Positions 36,493 through 48,069 of a DNA stretch of 64,000 bases are shown one piece after another. The DNA comes from Mesorhabditis belari (Eukaryota; Nematoda; Chromadorea; Rhabditida; Rhabditidae), in assembly GCA_958450365.1 (NCBI GenBank), contig CAUEEP010000936.1, forward strand, positions 534,001 to 598,000, read 5' to 3'. Both the position numbers and the translations under genes were made by a program. Numbering within the stretch: position 1 is the stretch's first letter; the number at the start of each line of letters is the position of its first letter. The notes beneath the pieces were generated by a model. It saw only the letters and a list, made by a program, of their open reading frames with translations, was not told the origin of the DNA and searched no databases.

Positions 36493-39400
36493 ATGGGAAT
36501 GGTGTCGGATACATCGGATTGTCTTTATTACACAATCTATCGTGACTCGAACTGCACGAATGAGGCCGTTTGCAAAGAAGTGATTGAGGAGATCAAGGAT
36601 CATGTTTGGGAAGCTGAAGGAATCACGTTGAAGACGAACGATGGTAAGTAGAATTGCGGAAAGTTCGCTGAAAGATTGATCAAGCTGATCGTTTGCTATT
36701 ATCCACTGTTCTTTTATGTCTAAGTCTGACATATGTTTTATGTAAATCTTGCGCTTACAGCAAGGCAAAAAGAAATTTGAACTGCTCAAGGGATACTAGG
36801 TGACTAATTCCACCTTCGTTTTCTCAGCCGTCTCTTGGCCGATTGTTCTGAAATTTTGTTTACAAATAGGAATTGGCATTCTCTGCTTGTAGACAAAATC
36901 TCAGAGCAATCGGGCGAGAGACGGCTGAGAAAATGAAGATGGAATTAGGTTCAGTTTGGAATTTCCCCATATCTTATGTCGCTTGATTGAGCTGACCTGC
37001 TAATCGTAAGTTTGGAATGAAGCTAAGTAGCTGTGCAAAAGCTAAATTCAAGCTTTAACTATGCAAGAGTAGTGCAAAGCCATAACGGTAGTTCTCGACT
37101 TGGAATATTGTACTCAATATCGTGATTCTAAAATCGCTTTCCAGGCCTTAAATTTAGGCAAAAACAGTCTTGAAATGCTAACTGCAACTGCCAAATTGAG
37201 AAATGTAGATCAAGCTATTCAATATTTAAGCCTGTGATGAAAAATGAACAATCATCTCCAAATTCTAGGCTACTCTGGCTTCTACTCGCAACACGGAACC
37301 TCGAAGATCTTGCAAACTCCGATGGATTTGTGGAAAGCGATTCACGTGCTCTTTCGGCTTAGCGAGAAGTTCGAGGGATTAGTGTTCAGGTGGGATTAGC
37401 ATGAATATAAAATCTACTAGATATTTTAAATCCTTCTTACTTTGGTTATATTTGATTGGGGCGCGCTAGAATTACGGCTAAACCTTTTCAGCAGATTGCA
37501 TGCCAAACGCCAGAATCAATTCAAAAGCACTAAGTGTTGTATAGGGAATAGAGGCCTGGATTCTTGCCTACATTTCTGTACCAAAAGATCTTTGATTGGA
37601 GTTTTGCAGCCGATTTTTCAGACTGCCAAATGCGCCCAATCCGACCACTTCTCCGCTTCCATTTTTAGCTGTTTTCTAACTAAAAACTTGTATGTAGAAA
37701 GAGTTTTTCTTTAGTAAAAGCACATTTTTATTCATTTAGAAATTATTTTCAACTAATTTACAGCTTTAGGACAGCACGTATGGACATCAAAACTAAGAAT
37801 TGAACACCCCAAAAACCCAAAATTTGCCAAAATCACCAAACATCCAAAGAGAGCTATCTTTAATTCGAGTTCTGGTCATGTTAACATTGTCAAAACACTT
37901 TTTTGTTATCATCATTTTTCATATCATTCAAAATGCTATCTTTTTATGTATTAAACAACCCAAAAATTCTTTTAGAAAAATTTTTTAGTTAGGAAACAGC
38001 TGAAAATAGAAGTGTGTCGGATTGGGCTCATTTGAGGGTCTGAAAAATCGTCTGCAAAACTCCAATTAAAGATCTTTTGGTACAGAAATGTAGGCAAGAA
38101 TCCAGGCTTCAATTTTCTATTTAACACTTAGGGTTTTTGAATTGATTGTGGCGTTTGGCACGCAATCTGCTGAAAGGCATGCAATCTGCTGAAATCTGCA
38201 ATCAGCCGTAATTCTAGCACACCCTCTACAATATTATTAAATTTATACATAAATTTAATGTTAATTTATACCTCTTAAATTTATACATAAATTAATAATA
38301 ATATCATTCGTTTAGCGTTTCGACTGACGACGATAAGCGGAATCCTTTTTACATCGAGTGTGATCGAAACGAGGTCATCCCAAAATGGGCCAACATTCCC
38401 GGGCAATTTACAAAGAATGTAAGTAGTAAAGATTCGGCTTTTAGAGAATAAACTAATAAATTTATATGCGAATTGAATAAATATGGAAATTTTTAGGTTT
38501 ATGGTTGTGGCGGAGTTCTCCATTGCATATCACCGGACGTGGTGAAAGCGAATCCGAAAATGAAGGGTGTTGAAGTAAATTTATTAGATTACTTAGCAAA
38601 TTTTAATATAAGTTATTTATTTTTTAAATAATCCTGCCGTTTTCAGATTGTTCGTAAATTTGGACGCCAAACGAGAAACATTTTGATTACCGAGGCCGTT
38701 CAACAGAAGATCAACATCGCAAAGCAGAAACGATTCGGGATGAATCGGTGAGGCGACTAGAACAGATATAATACTTTACAATAGATATAATACTTGTACA
38801 ATAGATATAGTACTTTAAAATAGATATACAGTACGTTGCAAAATGATAGGACCACCCTCGATTTTGGCGATTTGTGATTTTAAATAACTAAAAATTTCTA
38901 AAAGAACCAAACCATCGATTCTTCTGAAATTTTTTACTCAAAAATTGAATAAACTTTGAGAATTTATTGCCAAAAAATCAGAACCAGCTTCTGGTATCAT
39001 TTTGAAGATTTCACCGATTCTAGTGTCTCAAGTCACTTTTTGAGTGTTTGCCTTCAAATAAACTTTTTGTGGTCAAAATTTTTGAAATTGAACTAAACTT
39101 GAAAACAAATATTAACGTAAAAATGAACAAAAATTTCTAATGGAACCAAATTTTAACCGAAGCTTTAGTTTTCAAGAAAGCCTCTTTCTTATGCGATGTT
39201 CAATTTTTGAGTAAAAAATTTCAGAAGAATCGATGGTTTGGTTCTTTTAGAAATTTTTATTTATTTAAAATCAAAAATCGCAAAAATCGAGGGTGGTCCT
39301 ATCATTTTGCAACGTACTGTAGTACTTTACAATAGATACAATAGATATAATAGATATAATACTTTACAACAGCCACCTGTTACAATTACATTGTACATTT

Positions 39401-42400
39401 TAGTGTTGGAGTGAGTGTGCCTGACAATCTTGCCTACATTGCTCGGCAACGACCGGATCTTCTCTCGCAAGCGATTCGTCGATTTGCTGACGATGAGAGG
39501 GATGAGGTTCGTATTGAAATTCTTCAGAGCGGAATTTGCTGAATTTATCGAATTTATCGAATTTATGAAAGTTAAGTTTTCAAAGTAAATAAACTTTCAA
39601 CTAAAACACTGACAATGAATCAGAAATCTCTTGGAGGTTTTAGTCTGAAGAAATGCGTTGATAGTACGACAAATTTCTACATTTAGAATGAAATCCTCGC
39701 AATTAGAAAAGCCATTGTAAAGATAAGCTTAAAAATGCTGCAAAATCAATACTAAAACTGTTTTTTAGTCCCTCGAAGCTCTGCTCGATCAACTTGAGAA
39801 AGTGATGGTGCATGTAGAAGTCAGCGATCGGGATTACAAGGTTTTTTTTAGATGCAAACTTTAATCGATTGAAATTCTAGAGGGTGAGATTTTGTAGTAA
39901 AAACAAGGTAAATCCCGGTCAAATCGCTGTCCAGACAAAAAAAAAGCGTTCGTATTGTGAGCCTGCTGTTTTCGTGCTTTTCATCGAGCATGTTCAGAGC
40001 ATCATTATTTTTCTCTTTGTGGCTTGCTGAATGAAATCAGAAATCAGATAAAAATAGAAACGTTTGGGATCTGATGTGCTTATCAGTAATGTCTTTTTAA
40101 TTTTAATTAGTTAGATTAACTGGCTGGCTGATGGCAGGGCTGAATTGGAAGCTTGTTTTAGCTCACAGATAGTTCACTTGAAATCAGCTTGAAATCAATA
40201 TAGCAATGTTGAAATATTAGATTAGAGATAATATTATTGTTAGTTTTGCGTATAATTTTAAAGAGGAAATTCCAGACTTTCAAATGATATGAAATAGAAT
40301 TTGATTCGACTACACAATTCTAATAAAATCAAGAGACAAATGCTCAAGTCAGCTCGCATTATTCTCTCACCATCAGTTGAGCTGCTTGTTTAGCAATTTA
40401 GTTAGTTTCAATGAATAAAATGAATAGCTCCAATCGATTACACGATCCCGAAAACCGCCGAGTACAAATTTCCAGCTGAATATCTTCTTTTTGTGCCACC
40501 TAGAAAGCAAGAGAAAAATCCCTGTGTAAAAGGACGCCAAGGTGTTCTTTCAATGCGCACACAATCGCTCATCATCTGGCAAACTCGCCTAGCATAAGGG
40601 ACTTTCCTTCTCGGCTCCGTATTCTCTACGAATTGTCTACGAATTGTCTACGAATTGTCTACGAATTGTCTACGAATCGTCTACGAATTTCAAGCTAACT
40701 TCTATCTTTCTTATCCTTTCTTATCCTTTCTTATCCTTTCTTATCCTTTCTTATCCTTTCTTATCCTTTCTTATCAGGCTCCAGGGCTAGCAGTGAGCGA
40801 CTGAGCTCATTCGCCACTTTGAGCATCACTATGCCAAAATTCAGGGGATCAATTTTTGTCTGTATTTTGCTCCAAAACATTTAGGCCTAACTCCCATGGT
40901 TTTTTTAAGATTGTGTCGAATCGAATCAAATGCTTTATAGTGCTAGGATTATTTGTTGCTAGTTTAGTTTTAAGTTAAAGCTTTAAGCCAAGATACCGTA
41001 AATACTCTAGTAGAACGCCACCTCCTCGTACAGTCGTGTGGTCTCACTTTTTCATTTTCTTTTTTCTCAGCCCCTAGATTTTTCCTAACTACACTTTTGA
41101 TACCAAAAATATTAGATTTTAAGGACTATTATTTCACACCCAAGCCCACACTGTAGCATAAAGCAGCGCGGAGAACGGGACGCTCGAAGTTAGACTACGC
41201 GACTGTACACTCGTTATTATGGGGGTGGCGTTCTATTAGAGTAATAGCGAGAGATTGAAAGTAATCATAAGTAGTCACACAAATTGCAGAATGTTCTATC
41301 CCAGATTCCAAGCGTAATTTCCTTCAGCAAGCCCATAGATTTTCATTTCTCAGCGAGGTGCGAACTGAAATTTTCATTGATTCAGTTTTTCCAGGTGGTC
41401 ACCGCTTTGGCCGACATCGATGCGCCGACGGACATCGTTTCGCATCGAATCGGACTCTTTTTGCTGGAGTTGGATCGAAAGTTTTCGAATTGTCAAAATG
41501 GAGCTGATGTACCCGAGGATACTCTGTACCGAAATGTGGTTTGTTTCGCCAAAAATTCAGTTAGCATGGCGATAGCTAGACTAACCTCTAACCATGCTTG
41601 ACCGAGTTTGAAGTTCTTTTGTTTTTCCGTTAGAGTTTGACCCACTTTTCTCTACATTATCTGAATAGCAATAGTCAAAGGTTTGCCGGATCTGGTTCAA
41701 TAAAATCTGATCTAATTATAAACAACTTTATTTTAAGAAATTGAACCAAGATATTTCATTTCTCAATGCAAAAACTAAAAAGTATTATAGTTGACTGAAT
41801 ATCATTTAAATAAAAGCTAAAGATGTTTTCGATGATTTCTATATTTTTTTAGAGCTTGATGATTCATTCCTTTTTACTTTTGAGATTAGTCAGTAAATGT
41901 AACATTTTCTTTAGCAAGAAATGGCATTACTCATTTACTTTACTCATTCTCTGTTTTAGCACATTTGTTTTGTGTTTTGTGTACATCAGTTTTTGCACAA
42001 ATGATCAACCTTGTTAGTCTAAAGCAATTGGATCAACTCAACGATTTTCCAACACCCAACTGTTGCAAGAAAAACTTCTGCAAGTTTTTCCCTAGCACTT
42101 TCTCCTTAATCCACTCCAACTCCTGGTCAAAGCGATAAATTTCCGTTTTCAAAGCATTTTTCAAAAACAATCCCTAATTTATGATTTTCCGCCTCTTGCG
42201 GAATTCTTGAATTGAAAATTCTCGCACGCAATCTATTCAGTTAAAGCCGTGGACTTGTTTTACTACAAAATTTCTAATACTTTTAATCTAGAAATCTATA
42301 AAGATATCACATTTACCTTTGAAATTTAGGAAGATCAATTCGAACGTGATCGTCTCTCATCATTGGCGATGAAGTTGATGGGAAAAGAACTCAGCTTAGC

Positions 42401-44590
42401 TCATCAATATCAAACAGCAAAAGCTTTCGTCACCGATGCGCATCGGCAAATTTGCAGAAATATTTTCAGAGGTTTGAGATCTATGAGTTCAAAAATTTAA
42501 AGAAACAGCAACCAGAAGGAGAATTGCTTTTAACTGAAGCTTAAGAGCAAGAGATGCTCCAAACGATCTCTAGGATCAATAAGGCAGGAAAAGCCAGGTC
42601 CAGAGCCAGAAGTCAAGCCCATATTTGTCTTGGGCCTAGGTCCAGGCTGAGATCTAGGTCCAGATTCAATTCTGGCGGCCCGGTCCAGATCAATTTGGGC
42701 TCTTAATGGAAACAACCTTACCATAAGGTCTAAAAATTGTATCTAACATTTAACCATTCATAGGTAAACGTTTAGATAACTTTGAAAAGCTTCAAGTACT
42801 TGATTGGATTTCAAAATATAGATATACTTAGTGAAAGACTTTTGACTATTTTCAGAGTCAGCCGAATCTTCGACGGACACTCGGGACACGGCTTGCTCCG
42901 GTGATGATGAGGATCAATTGCCGGTTGATCGAAATAAAAATCGAAAACAAGTAAGCTCAAAATAAAAAACCATAGATAGAGCGATTTTAGGTTTACAAGA
43001 AGAAGAAAGATCGAGCCGAGGTGGGAAAGAAACGAACATTGGCACCGGTTCAGCTAAAGAAGTTATTACCGTAAGTTTTCTATGATCTGATTAACATTGT
43101 ATGGGTCCAGAGATCCACCAAAAGAGTACGAGTACGAGATGGAGACACCGGCTGCATCATCGCAGTTCCGGAACTTCGAGCGAGCTGCGAATGGAGACGA
43201 TGCTTTTTATAAGGAAAGCAGTGATGAGAGGAGTCTCGGAGAAGAAGAGGTTGGATATATCAGAAAAATTTGTTTATCAATAGCTTTCTTTTCCGGAATA
43301 AGAACGAATAAGTGATTATTGATTATTTAAAGATAATCAAAACAATCAAAACAAAGGAGAACTTACTCAAGAGTAGATCTGCTAAGAGAGTTATCGAGAA
43401 TTAACGCTATCGAACCTTATCGAAACTTAACGATATCGATATCAGACTTTGAAGCGCCTATTTTTGTGAAATGTTTCGAAATGAAATGAAATGTGAAAAG
43501 ACGATTTTTAGAGATCCCAAACTCGAATTGAACTGATTTTTAGCATCGTACGCATAGCATTTTTTGTACTGCTCGGCTAGGGTTGTTAAAGTCATTAAGA
43601 AAATGTTACGGTTCTTCTATTCTATGTAAAATCCCATGTACAGTACTGGACAATGAAAATCATATTTGAAAAACGATCGTCACTTTCGCGCGTCTGTAAC
43701 TCCCTTGTCTTTGAGTTTAAACTATTAGTGTTATACTTTTTCTGAAAGCTCTTTTCAAGGGCTACACAATGGTAATATTAATATTTCGAAATACGGTAAA
43801 GACAAGGGAGTTATAGACGCGCGAAAGTGACGATCTTTTATCAAATATGATATTTCATTGTCCAGTAGTGTATAAGATTCGTAATACTTTAAACGTGATT
43901 GCTGCTGCATAGAATTTTTTGTACTCCTCGGCTAGAGTTGTTAAAGTCATTAAAATAATGTTACGCTTCTTCTATTCTATGTAGAATCCCATGTTTAAGA
44001 TTCGTTTCTTATAGGACTTTAAACGTGATTGCTGGTCTCGAAAAAATGAAATTTGTCAAAAATATACCCATTTTTGTTAGCCAAGATAACCTCGCATTTG
44101 CAATTTGCTCAAAAAGCACTACTCTTATAGTAATTAACTCTAAAAAAAAGTATTAATGCAGAAGAAGACGGAAAAGGACGATTTTTAGAGATCCCAAACC
44201 CGGATTGAACTGATTTTTAGCATCGTACGCATAGCATTTTTTGTACTGCTCGGCTAGGGTTGTTAAAGTCATTAAAAAAGCTTAGGTTAATGTATTGTCT
44301 TAGAAAGTAAAAAAAATGCATTAAGCGCAACACTATAAATGCCGTACCCAGTGAATACACACTGAAGTCATTCCACCAAATTATTCAATTCCTTTCAGGA
44401 GCTCGAGTTCTTCGCCGCTAGAAGTAAGATTGGGAAGAAAAATGGTGAAATCGAGGAGAAAGCGCTCACTCCTCGTCCTCTTCAACCATTGAAAGCTCAA
44501 ACCGAATCCGATGACGGTTTTGATGTTTCCGATCTTCTCAACGCCGCGCCTCCACTAGCGGCAAATGATGAAGATTTTGATGATATTTAA
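36493..44590 (+). CDS. Ecdysoneless (ECD/SGT1) family protein (complete, 13 exons, 506 aa)
   Basis: ECD proteins are known as pre-mRNA splicing (U5/PRPF8) and R2TP-associated cell-cycle and survival factors. Exons: 36493-36643, 37269-37389, 38316-38418, 38497-38574, 38647-38747, 39404-39506, 39769-39840, 41395-41538, 42330-42471, 42856-42950, 42991-43070, 43111-43249, 44399-44590. All are GT-AG and in phase. The ATG at 36493 directly follows an in-frame TGA; a second ATG at 36499 is possible. Family features in order: N-terminal CLYYTIYRD, then DLWKAIHVLFRLSEKFEGLV with FYIECDRNEVIPKW, VYGCGGVLHCISPDVV, a basic block, SVPDNLAYIARQRPDLLSQA, and EDQFERDRLSSLAMKLMGKE. The C-terminal third is acidic and basic low complexity (DDEDQLPVD; VYKKKKDR) and ends NDEDFDDI. 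It is shorter than the human protein (about 640 aa), mainly in the C-terminal region. The family call is from motif order and would be settled by a profile search. Confidence 0.82.
36803..36949. repeat. short fold-back (ECD-like gene intron 1)
   Basis: Left CTAATTCCACCTTCGTTTTC and right GAAAATGAAGATGGAATTAG are inverted copies that also share CTCAGCCGTCTC/GAGACGGCTGAG. About 147 bp. Confidence 0.75.
37459..38226. mobile_element. 768-bp fold-back element (ECD-like gene intron 2)
   Basis: Inverted arms of about 200 bp: left contains TTCTTGCCTACATTTCTGTA and CCAAAAGATCTTTG, right their complements. The outer end is built on GTGTGCTAGAATTACGGC-like sequence. The middle (37690-38000) is AT-rich with no transposase. 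Confidence 0.75.
38829..39319. mobile_element. 491-bp MITE flanked by TA (ECD-like gene intron 5)
   Basis: Terminal repeats start CAGTACGTTGCAAAATGATA and continue for about 100 bp, flanked by TA. Tc1/mariner-like by its duplication; no coding sequence. Confidence 0.82.
40620..40780. repeat. two adjacent tandem arrays (ECD-like gene intron 7)
   Basis: CTACGAATTGT (11-12 bp) in about six copies at 40628-40690, then TTATCCTTTC (10 bp) in about seven copies at 40709-40775. Confidence 0.9.
40996..41245. mobile_element. CCGTAAATACT-family MITE (ECD-like gene intron 7)
   Basis: Left CCGTAAATACTCTAGTAGAA with CGCCACC; right GGGTGGCGTTCTATTAGAGT. Relative of the 59654-59909 element, with the shared inner motif GACTACGCGACTGTAC. 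Confidence 0.7.
43511..44280. repeat. threefold repeat cluster (ECD-like gene intron 12)
   Basis: Three direct copies (about 43511-43635, 43905-44000 and 44186-44280, the middle one partial) share GCATAGCATTTTTTGTACTG and CGGCTAGGGTTGTTAAAGTC. The MITE at 43641-43870 sits between the first two. Confidence 0.8.
43641..43870. mobile_element. 230-bp palindromic MITE, complete copy (ECD-like gene intron 12)
   Basis: Ends CAGTACTGGACAATG and its complement CATTGTCCAGTAGTG, flanked by TA. Same family as 7849-8080 and 24186-24383. Confidence 0.85.
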
Positions 44591-46447
44591 AAGAAGATAC
44601 TGTAAAGGATCTAGTTACAGTAAAAATGACAGAACTTCAAGTATTAGAACTGGAATTTCTTTGGATTCAAATGAGGAACTTGTAGATTTCCCTATATTTC
44701 GCCAAAAATCTAAAGGGTTACGGTCGTTTTCTTAGTTTTCTATCTTTTAGAAAAGAAATTAGCCGATAGGGTAGCTCACGACACTTTAATATTTTAGTTT
44801 CAAGTACGATTTTTATCTGTTTTTACAATACCAAGATCAAAAAACCCATTTTCACAGTATCTTTGGTGGGTTTAAACTTTAAAAACTGCTTGTTAAACGC
44901 GTTTTTAAAGTTTAAAAGTTCAAAAACTGCTTGTTAAACGCGTTTTTAAAATTTAAAAGTTCAAAAACTTGACAAAAAGTTGACAAAACTTGAGAAAACT
45001 TGACAAAACGACTACTTTTCTAGCAGTTGATCCCAGATTTTGACTTAAAAATGAGACTTTTCCTTTGAAAAATCAAAATTTAAACATCAAAAACTCTCAA
45101 ATCATGAGTGCATTGTCAAAAAGATCAAATTTAAATCACCAAATTTTTACTGCACCTCATTTTTTCACTCATTTTTGGCTTTGGTGCTCTCCTTTCTATT
45201 CTCTACTTTTCGTTTTTGTACAAATTTTTCTCAAATCCTGGAAATTCCCCACAAAAATTCCCATTTTCGCATTTCCGCATTTCTTTCTTTTACTTCAAAT
45301 GTGTATAATTTTCACGTACGGCTACTTAAATAGAATAATTTTGAAAGAGTTTTATGTAAAATTGTGGCCATTTGTTTCAAAAATTTCTTTGCAGAGCTTT
45401 CAAAAATTTTTAAAAAAACTTGAAATCTCAAATTCTTGTTGTAACAAGAATCAAAAAAAAAACATTTTTTTGTAGAATTTTCTTAAATGAAAGAATCTGG
45501 TGCACTAAATTTCATTTAAGGCTTATTTTAAACAAAATAAGCGACATTTTAAACTTTTTTATATCAAATACCCTACGATTATGAGAATTTTCAGCTTTTT
45601 TTCCATTGTGGTTGTAGAAATTTTGGCTTATTTTGGCTGATTTTGACTTATTTTTGTCAGATTCTTTTTCTTTTGGACAAACTCGAGCAATCTGGCGCAC
45701 TTATTTGCCAAAATGAGAAGCCAGACGACCCGCGTTTACTCTGCTTTCGATCAGAGAATGCATAAGCTGACCAGGCCAAATGGCTTCCGTTTACTAATCG
45801 TCAAAAAATGCACAACCGTGCCTGTGCCATCTGTGCTTTTCATTGCTTCATCTGTGCCAGATAACTCGTGTTTACGACTCCGTTCGCTCAAAGAACGATA
45901 AATTCAACTTGTAACTTAAACTAACCATTCTTAAAAACTAACTTAACTAAGTATTTTTACGAACATTGTCTTTCTCCCATTTTTTTTGAGATTTTTCTCT
46001 CTTTTATGCTGCTTTCTGTGCTTTAATGAGAACAATTGCCTATGTATAAATTCAAAGATTTTGAAGATAATGATTTATCCGGTATTTTGTAAAGCAAAAT
46101 TCCTTCAATTTCTTCAATTTCTTCAATTTTCTAGTCTTTGTATCATTTTTCTTGCAAAAATTGACTTATTTTATGATAAAAAGCCTTGATACAAACAATT
46201 TTATTGAGTTTATTTTTTTGGAAAGCTTTACGAAATAAACTCTGGTCATTTTTGAGGTAAAATTTGCAATCAAGAAAAGAAATAGGAAAGAAAGAAACAA
46301 ATTTGAAGTGAATTTGAAGTTGAAATTTACAAAAGTACCTCTGCTTCAATGAATTATTCAACTTTGATTGTTTAAAATACTTATATTCAAAGTTACTGTA
46401 GAGTTTTGCTTCACTTCAACTTACCGTAATCAAACCAGCTTTGTTTT
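44591..46447. other. AT-rich intergenic stretch
   Basis: Contains a direct repeat built on CTGCTTGTTAAACGCGTTTT (44885-44955). The long open frame at 45065-45475 is Phe/Lys/Ile-rich and driven by AT content. A less AT-rich patch at 45710-45900 has a 62-codon frame without recognisable features. Confidence 0.4.
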
Positions 46448-46632
46448 TTTAATGAGTTTAGCTTTATTCCCTTTACAGAAGATGGATTGGGATGAAAACT
46501 AAAGACAAGACTGTCTTGTCTTTAGTCTTGTTCTTGTAGTCTTGTCTTTAGTCAGAGAACAACCCAGAGTAGGGATCGAACTTGTCAGATCTCGCTCTAG
46601 AAACGAACGTCCTACCACTCGGCCACGTCTGC
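46448..46632 (-). repeat. tRNA-derived SINE-like sequence with a CTA anticodon
   Basis: On the minus strand 46632-46565 has an A box (GTGGCCGAGTGG), an anticodon arm TTCGT-TTCTAGA-GCGAG with anticodon CTA, and a B box (AGTTCGATCCC). The T stem and acceptor stem do not pair, so it is not a working tRNA. The adjacent 46448-46510 (GAGTTTAGCTTTATTCCCTT block) recurs almost exactly at 50258-50326, which suggests a dispersed SINE family. Confidence 0.5.
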
Positions 46633-47179
46633 ACCGAATTGGGACCGTTAAGACACAAATGACTACATTTTCAGAGACCCAACAAAACTTTAGACGTTTA
46701 TAACTCCCGGCAGATTGTCATTTAGCAAAAACAGAATACAGATTCGGAATCAGCATAAAATTCTGCGTTGGATGGTATAGCTTGCATAGCATTTGGCCGG
46801 CTCAGCCAGTTGAACTTCCTTTGTAAGTTTCTTAAAATTGTCTAACATTAGATAATTTTGGTTTTACTTTAAAACACTTGCAATAGTTGTATTAAGGTTT
46901 ACTAATTGTTCCACGCGATGCACGAGCAAATGATCTTTCTTAATAAAGAAGAGAGAAGAGAAAGAAAGAAAGAGAAGGAAATACATGGCTCTTCACAACT
47001 GTGGATTCCCGTCTTACTTCAAGATCAGAAGACGGGCAATAGTCGTAAAGTAAAGTAAGGAATTGGAAAGAAAGATTTCCGAAGGAGATTTAAGTCGAGA
47101 AGTTTTCTGTTAAAAAATGAGAGCATATGATTTATTATTTCATCACCAAAATGAGGTAGGTACACGTTTCTACGAACTA
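46633..47179. other. intergenic, nothing identified
   Basis: A purine-rich GAAAGAAAGA tract lies at 46940-46985. No gene seen. Confidence 0.4.
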
Positions 47180-48015
47180 TTGGGTTGGTGGAAAAGTCCT
47201 TTCGGATTTTTTGGGAGAGTACCTTAAATTTGTCGAATTTAGACGTTTTATAGCTCATCCGAAAGCTGAATTCAAGACGGATCGATTGGTAAAAACCGTT
47301 TTGAGATATCTCTTTTCTAAAAATTTTACAGCTATTTTAGTAAAGGGTGGCAGAGCCAAAAAATGGCTGTTTTCACGTTTCGTTAGTTTTCCGTGCAGAA
47401 ACCTAGGCTAAAAACATGTGTTTCGTGATCAGCGTCAAAAACAACCCCTAGACACGCATTTTCAGAAAATTAGCAAAAAATTTTTGACAAATATTGTCAC
47501 CGGTGGAAGTCGAACCAGCGACCCTCAGATCAATAGCCTTTCCGCCCCTTTTCGCGATTTTCTCGTTTTTTTTTTTGTTTTATCATTGTTTGATGTTGTT
47601 AGAGGGCTTTTTCAGGGTACAAAAGAAAGAAAAAAAAAGAAAGAAAATCGCGAACGGCTATTGATCTGAGGGTCGCTGGTTCGACTTCCACCGGTGACAA
47701 TATTTGTCAAAAATTTTTTGCTAATTTTCTGAAAATGCGTGTCTAGGGGTTGTTTTTGACGCTGATCACGAAACACATGTTTTTAGCCTAGGTTTCTGCA
47801 CGGAAAACTAACGAAACGTGAAAACAGCGATTTTTTGGCACTGCCGCCCTTTACTAAAATAGCTGTAAAAACTTTTAGAAAAGAGATATCTCAAAACGGT
47901 TTTTACCAATCGATCCGTCTTGAATTCAGCTTTAGGATGAGCTATAAAACGTCTAAATTCGACAAATTTAAGGTACTCTCCCAAAAAATCCGAAAGGACT
48001 TTTCCACCTACCCAA
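47180..48015. mobile_element. 836-bp fold-back mariner-type element with tRNA-like arms
   Basis: Begins TTGGGTTGGTGGAAAAGTCC after TA and ends with the complement followed by TA. The two arms are near-identical inverted copies of about 370 bp with a loop of about 90 bp (47560-47650). Each arm contains GGGTCGCTGGTTCGACTTCC, which resembles a tRNA B box (plus orientation at 47670-47690, inverted at 47502-47525). Its right end lies about 55 bp past the stop of the receptor gene. The many open frames are mirror pairs from the two arms. Confidence 0.85.
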
Positions 48016-48069
48016 TACATAGAGTTGGACATTGAAACAAATCAAATGAGTTCATTTAAAGTAATTGAT

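Noticed and set aside
36307..36789. 160-codon open frame on the minus strand
   Set aside because: It is the antisense shadow of exon 1 of the ECD-like gene, whose frame continues across 12 further in-phase exons.
45065..45475. 136-codon frame rich in Phe, Lys, Ile
   Set aside because: Composition tracks local AT richness; no motif, no splice framing.
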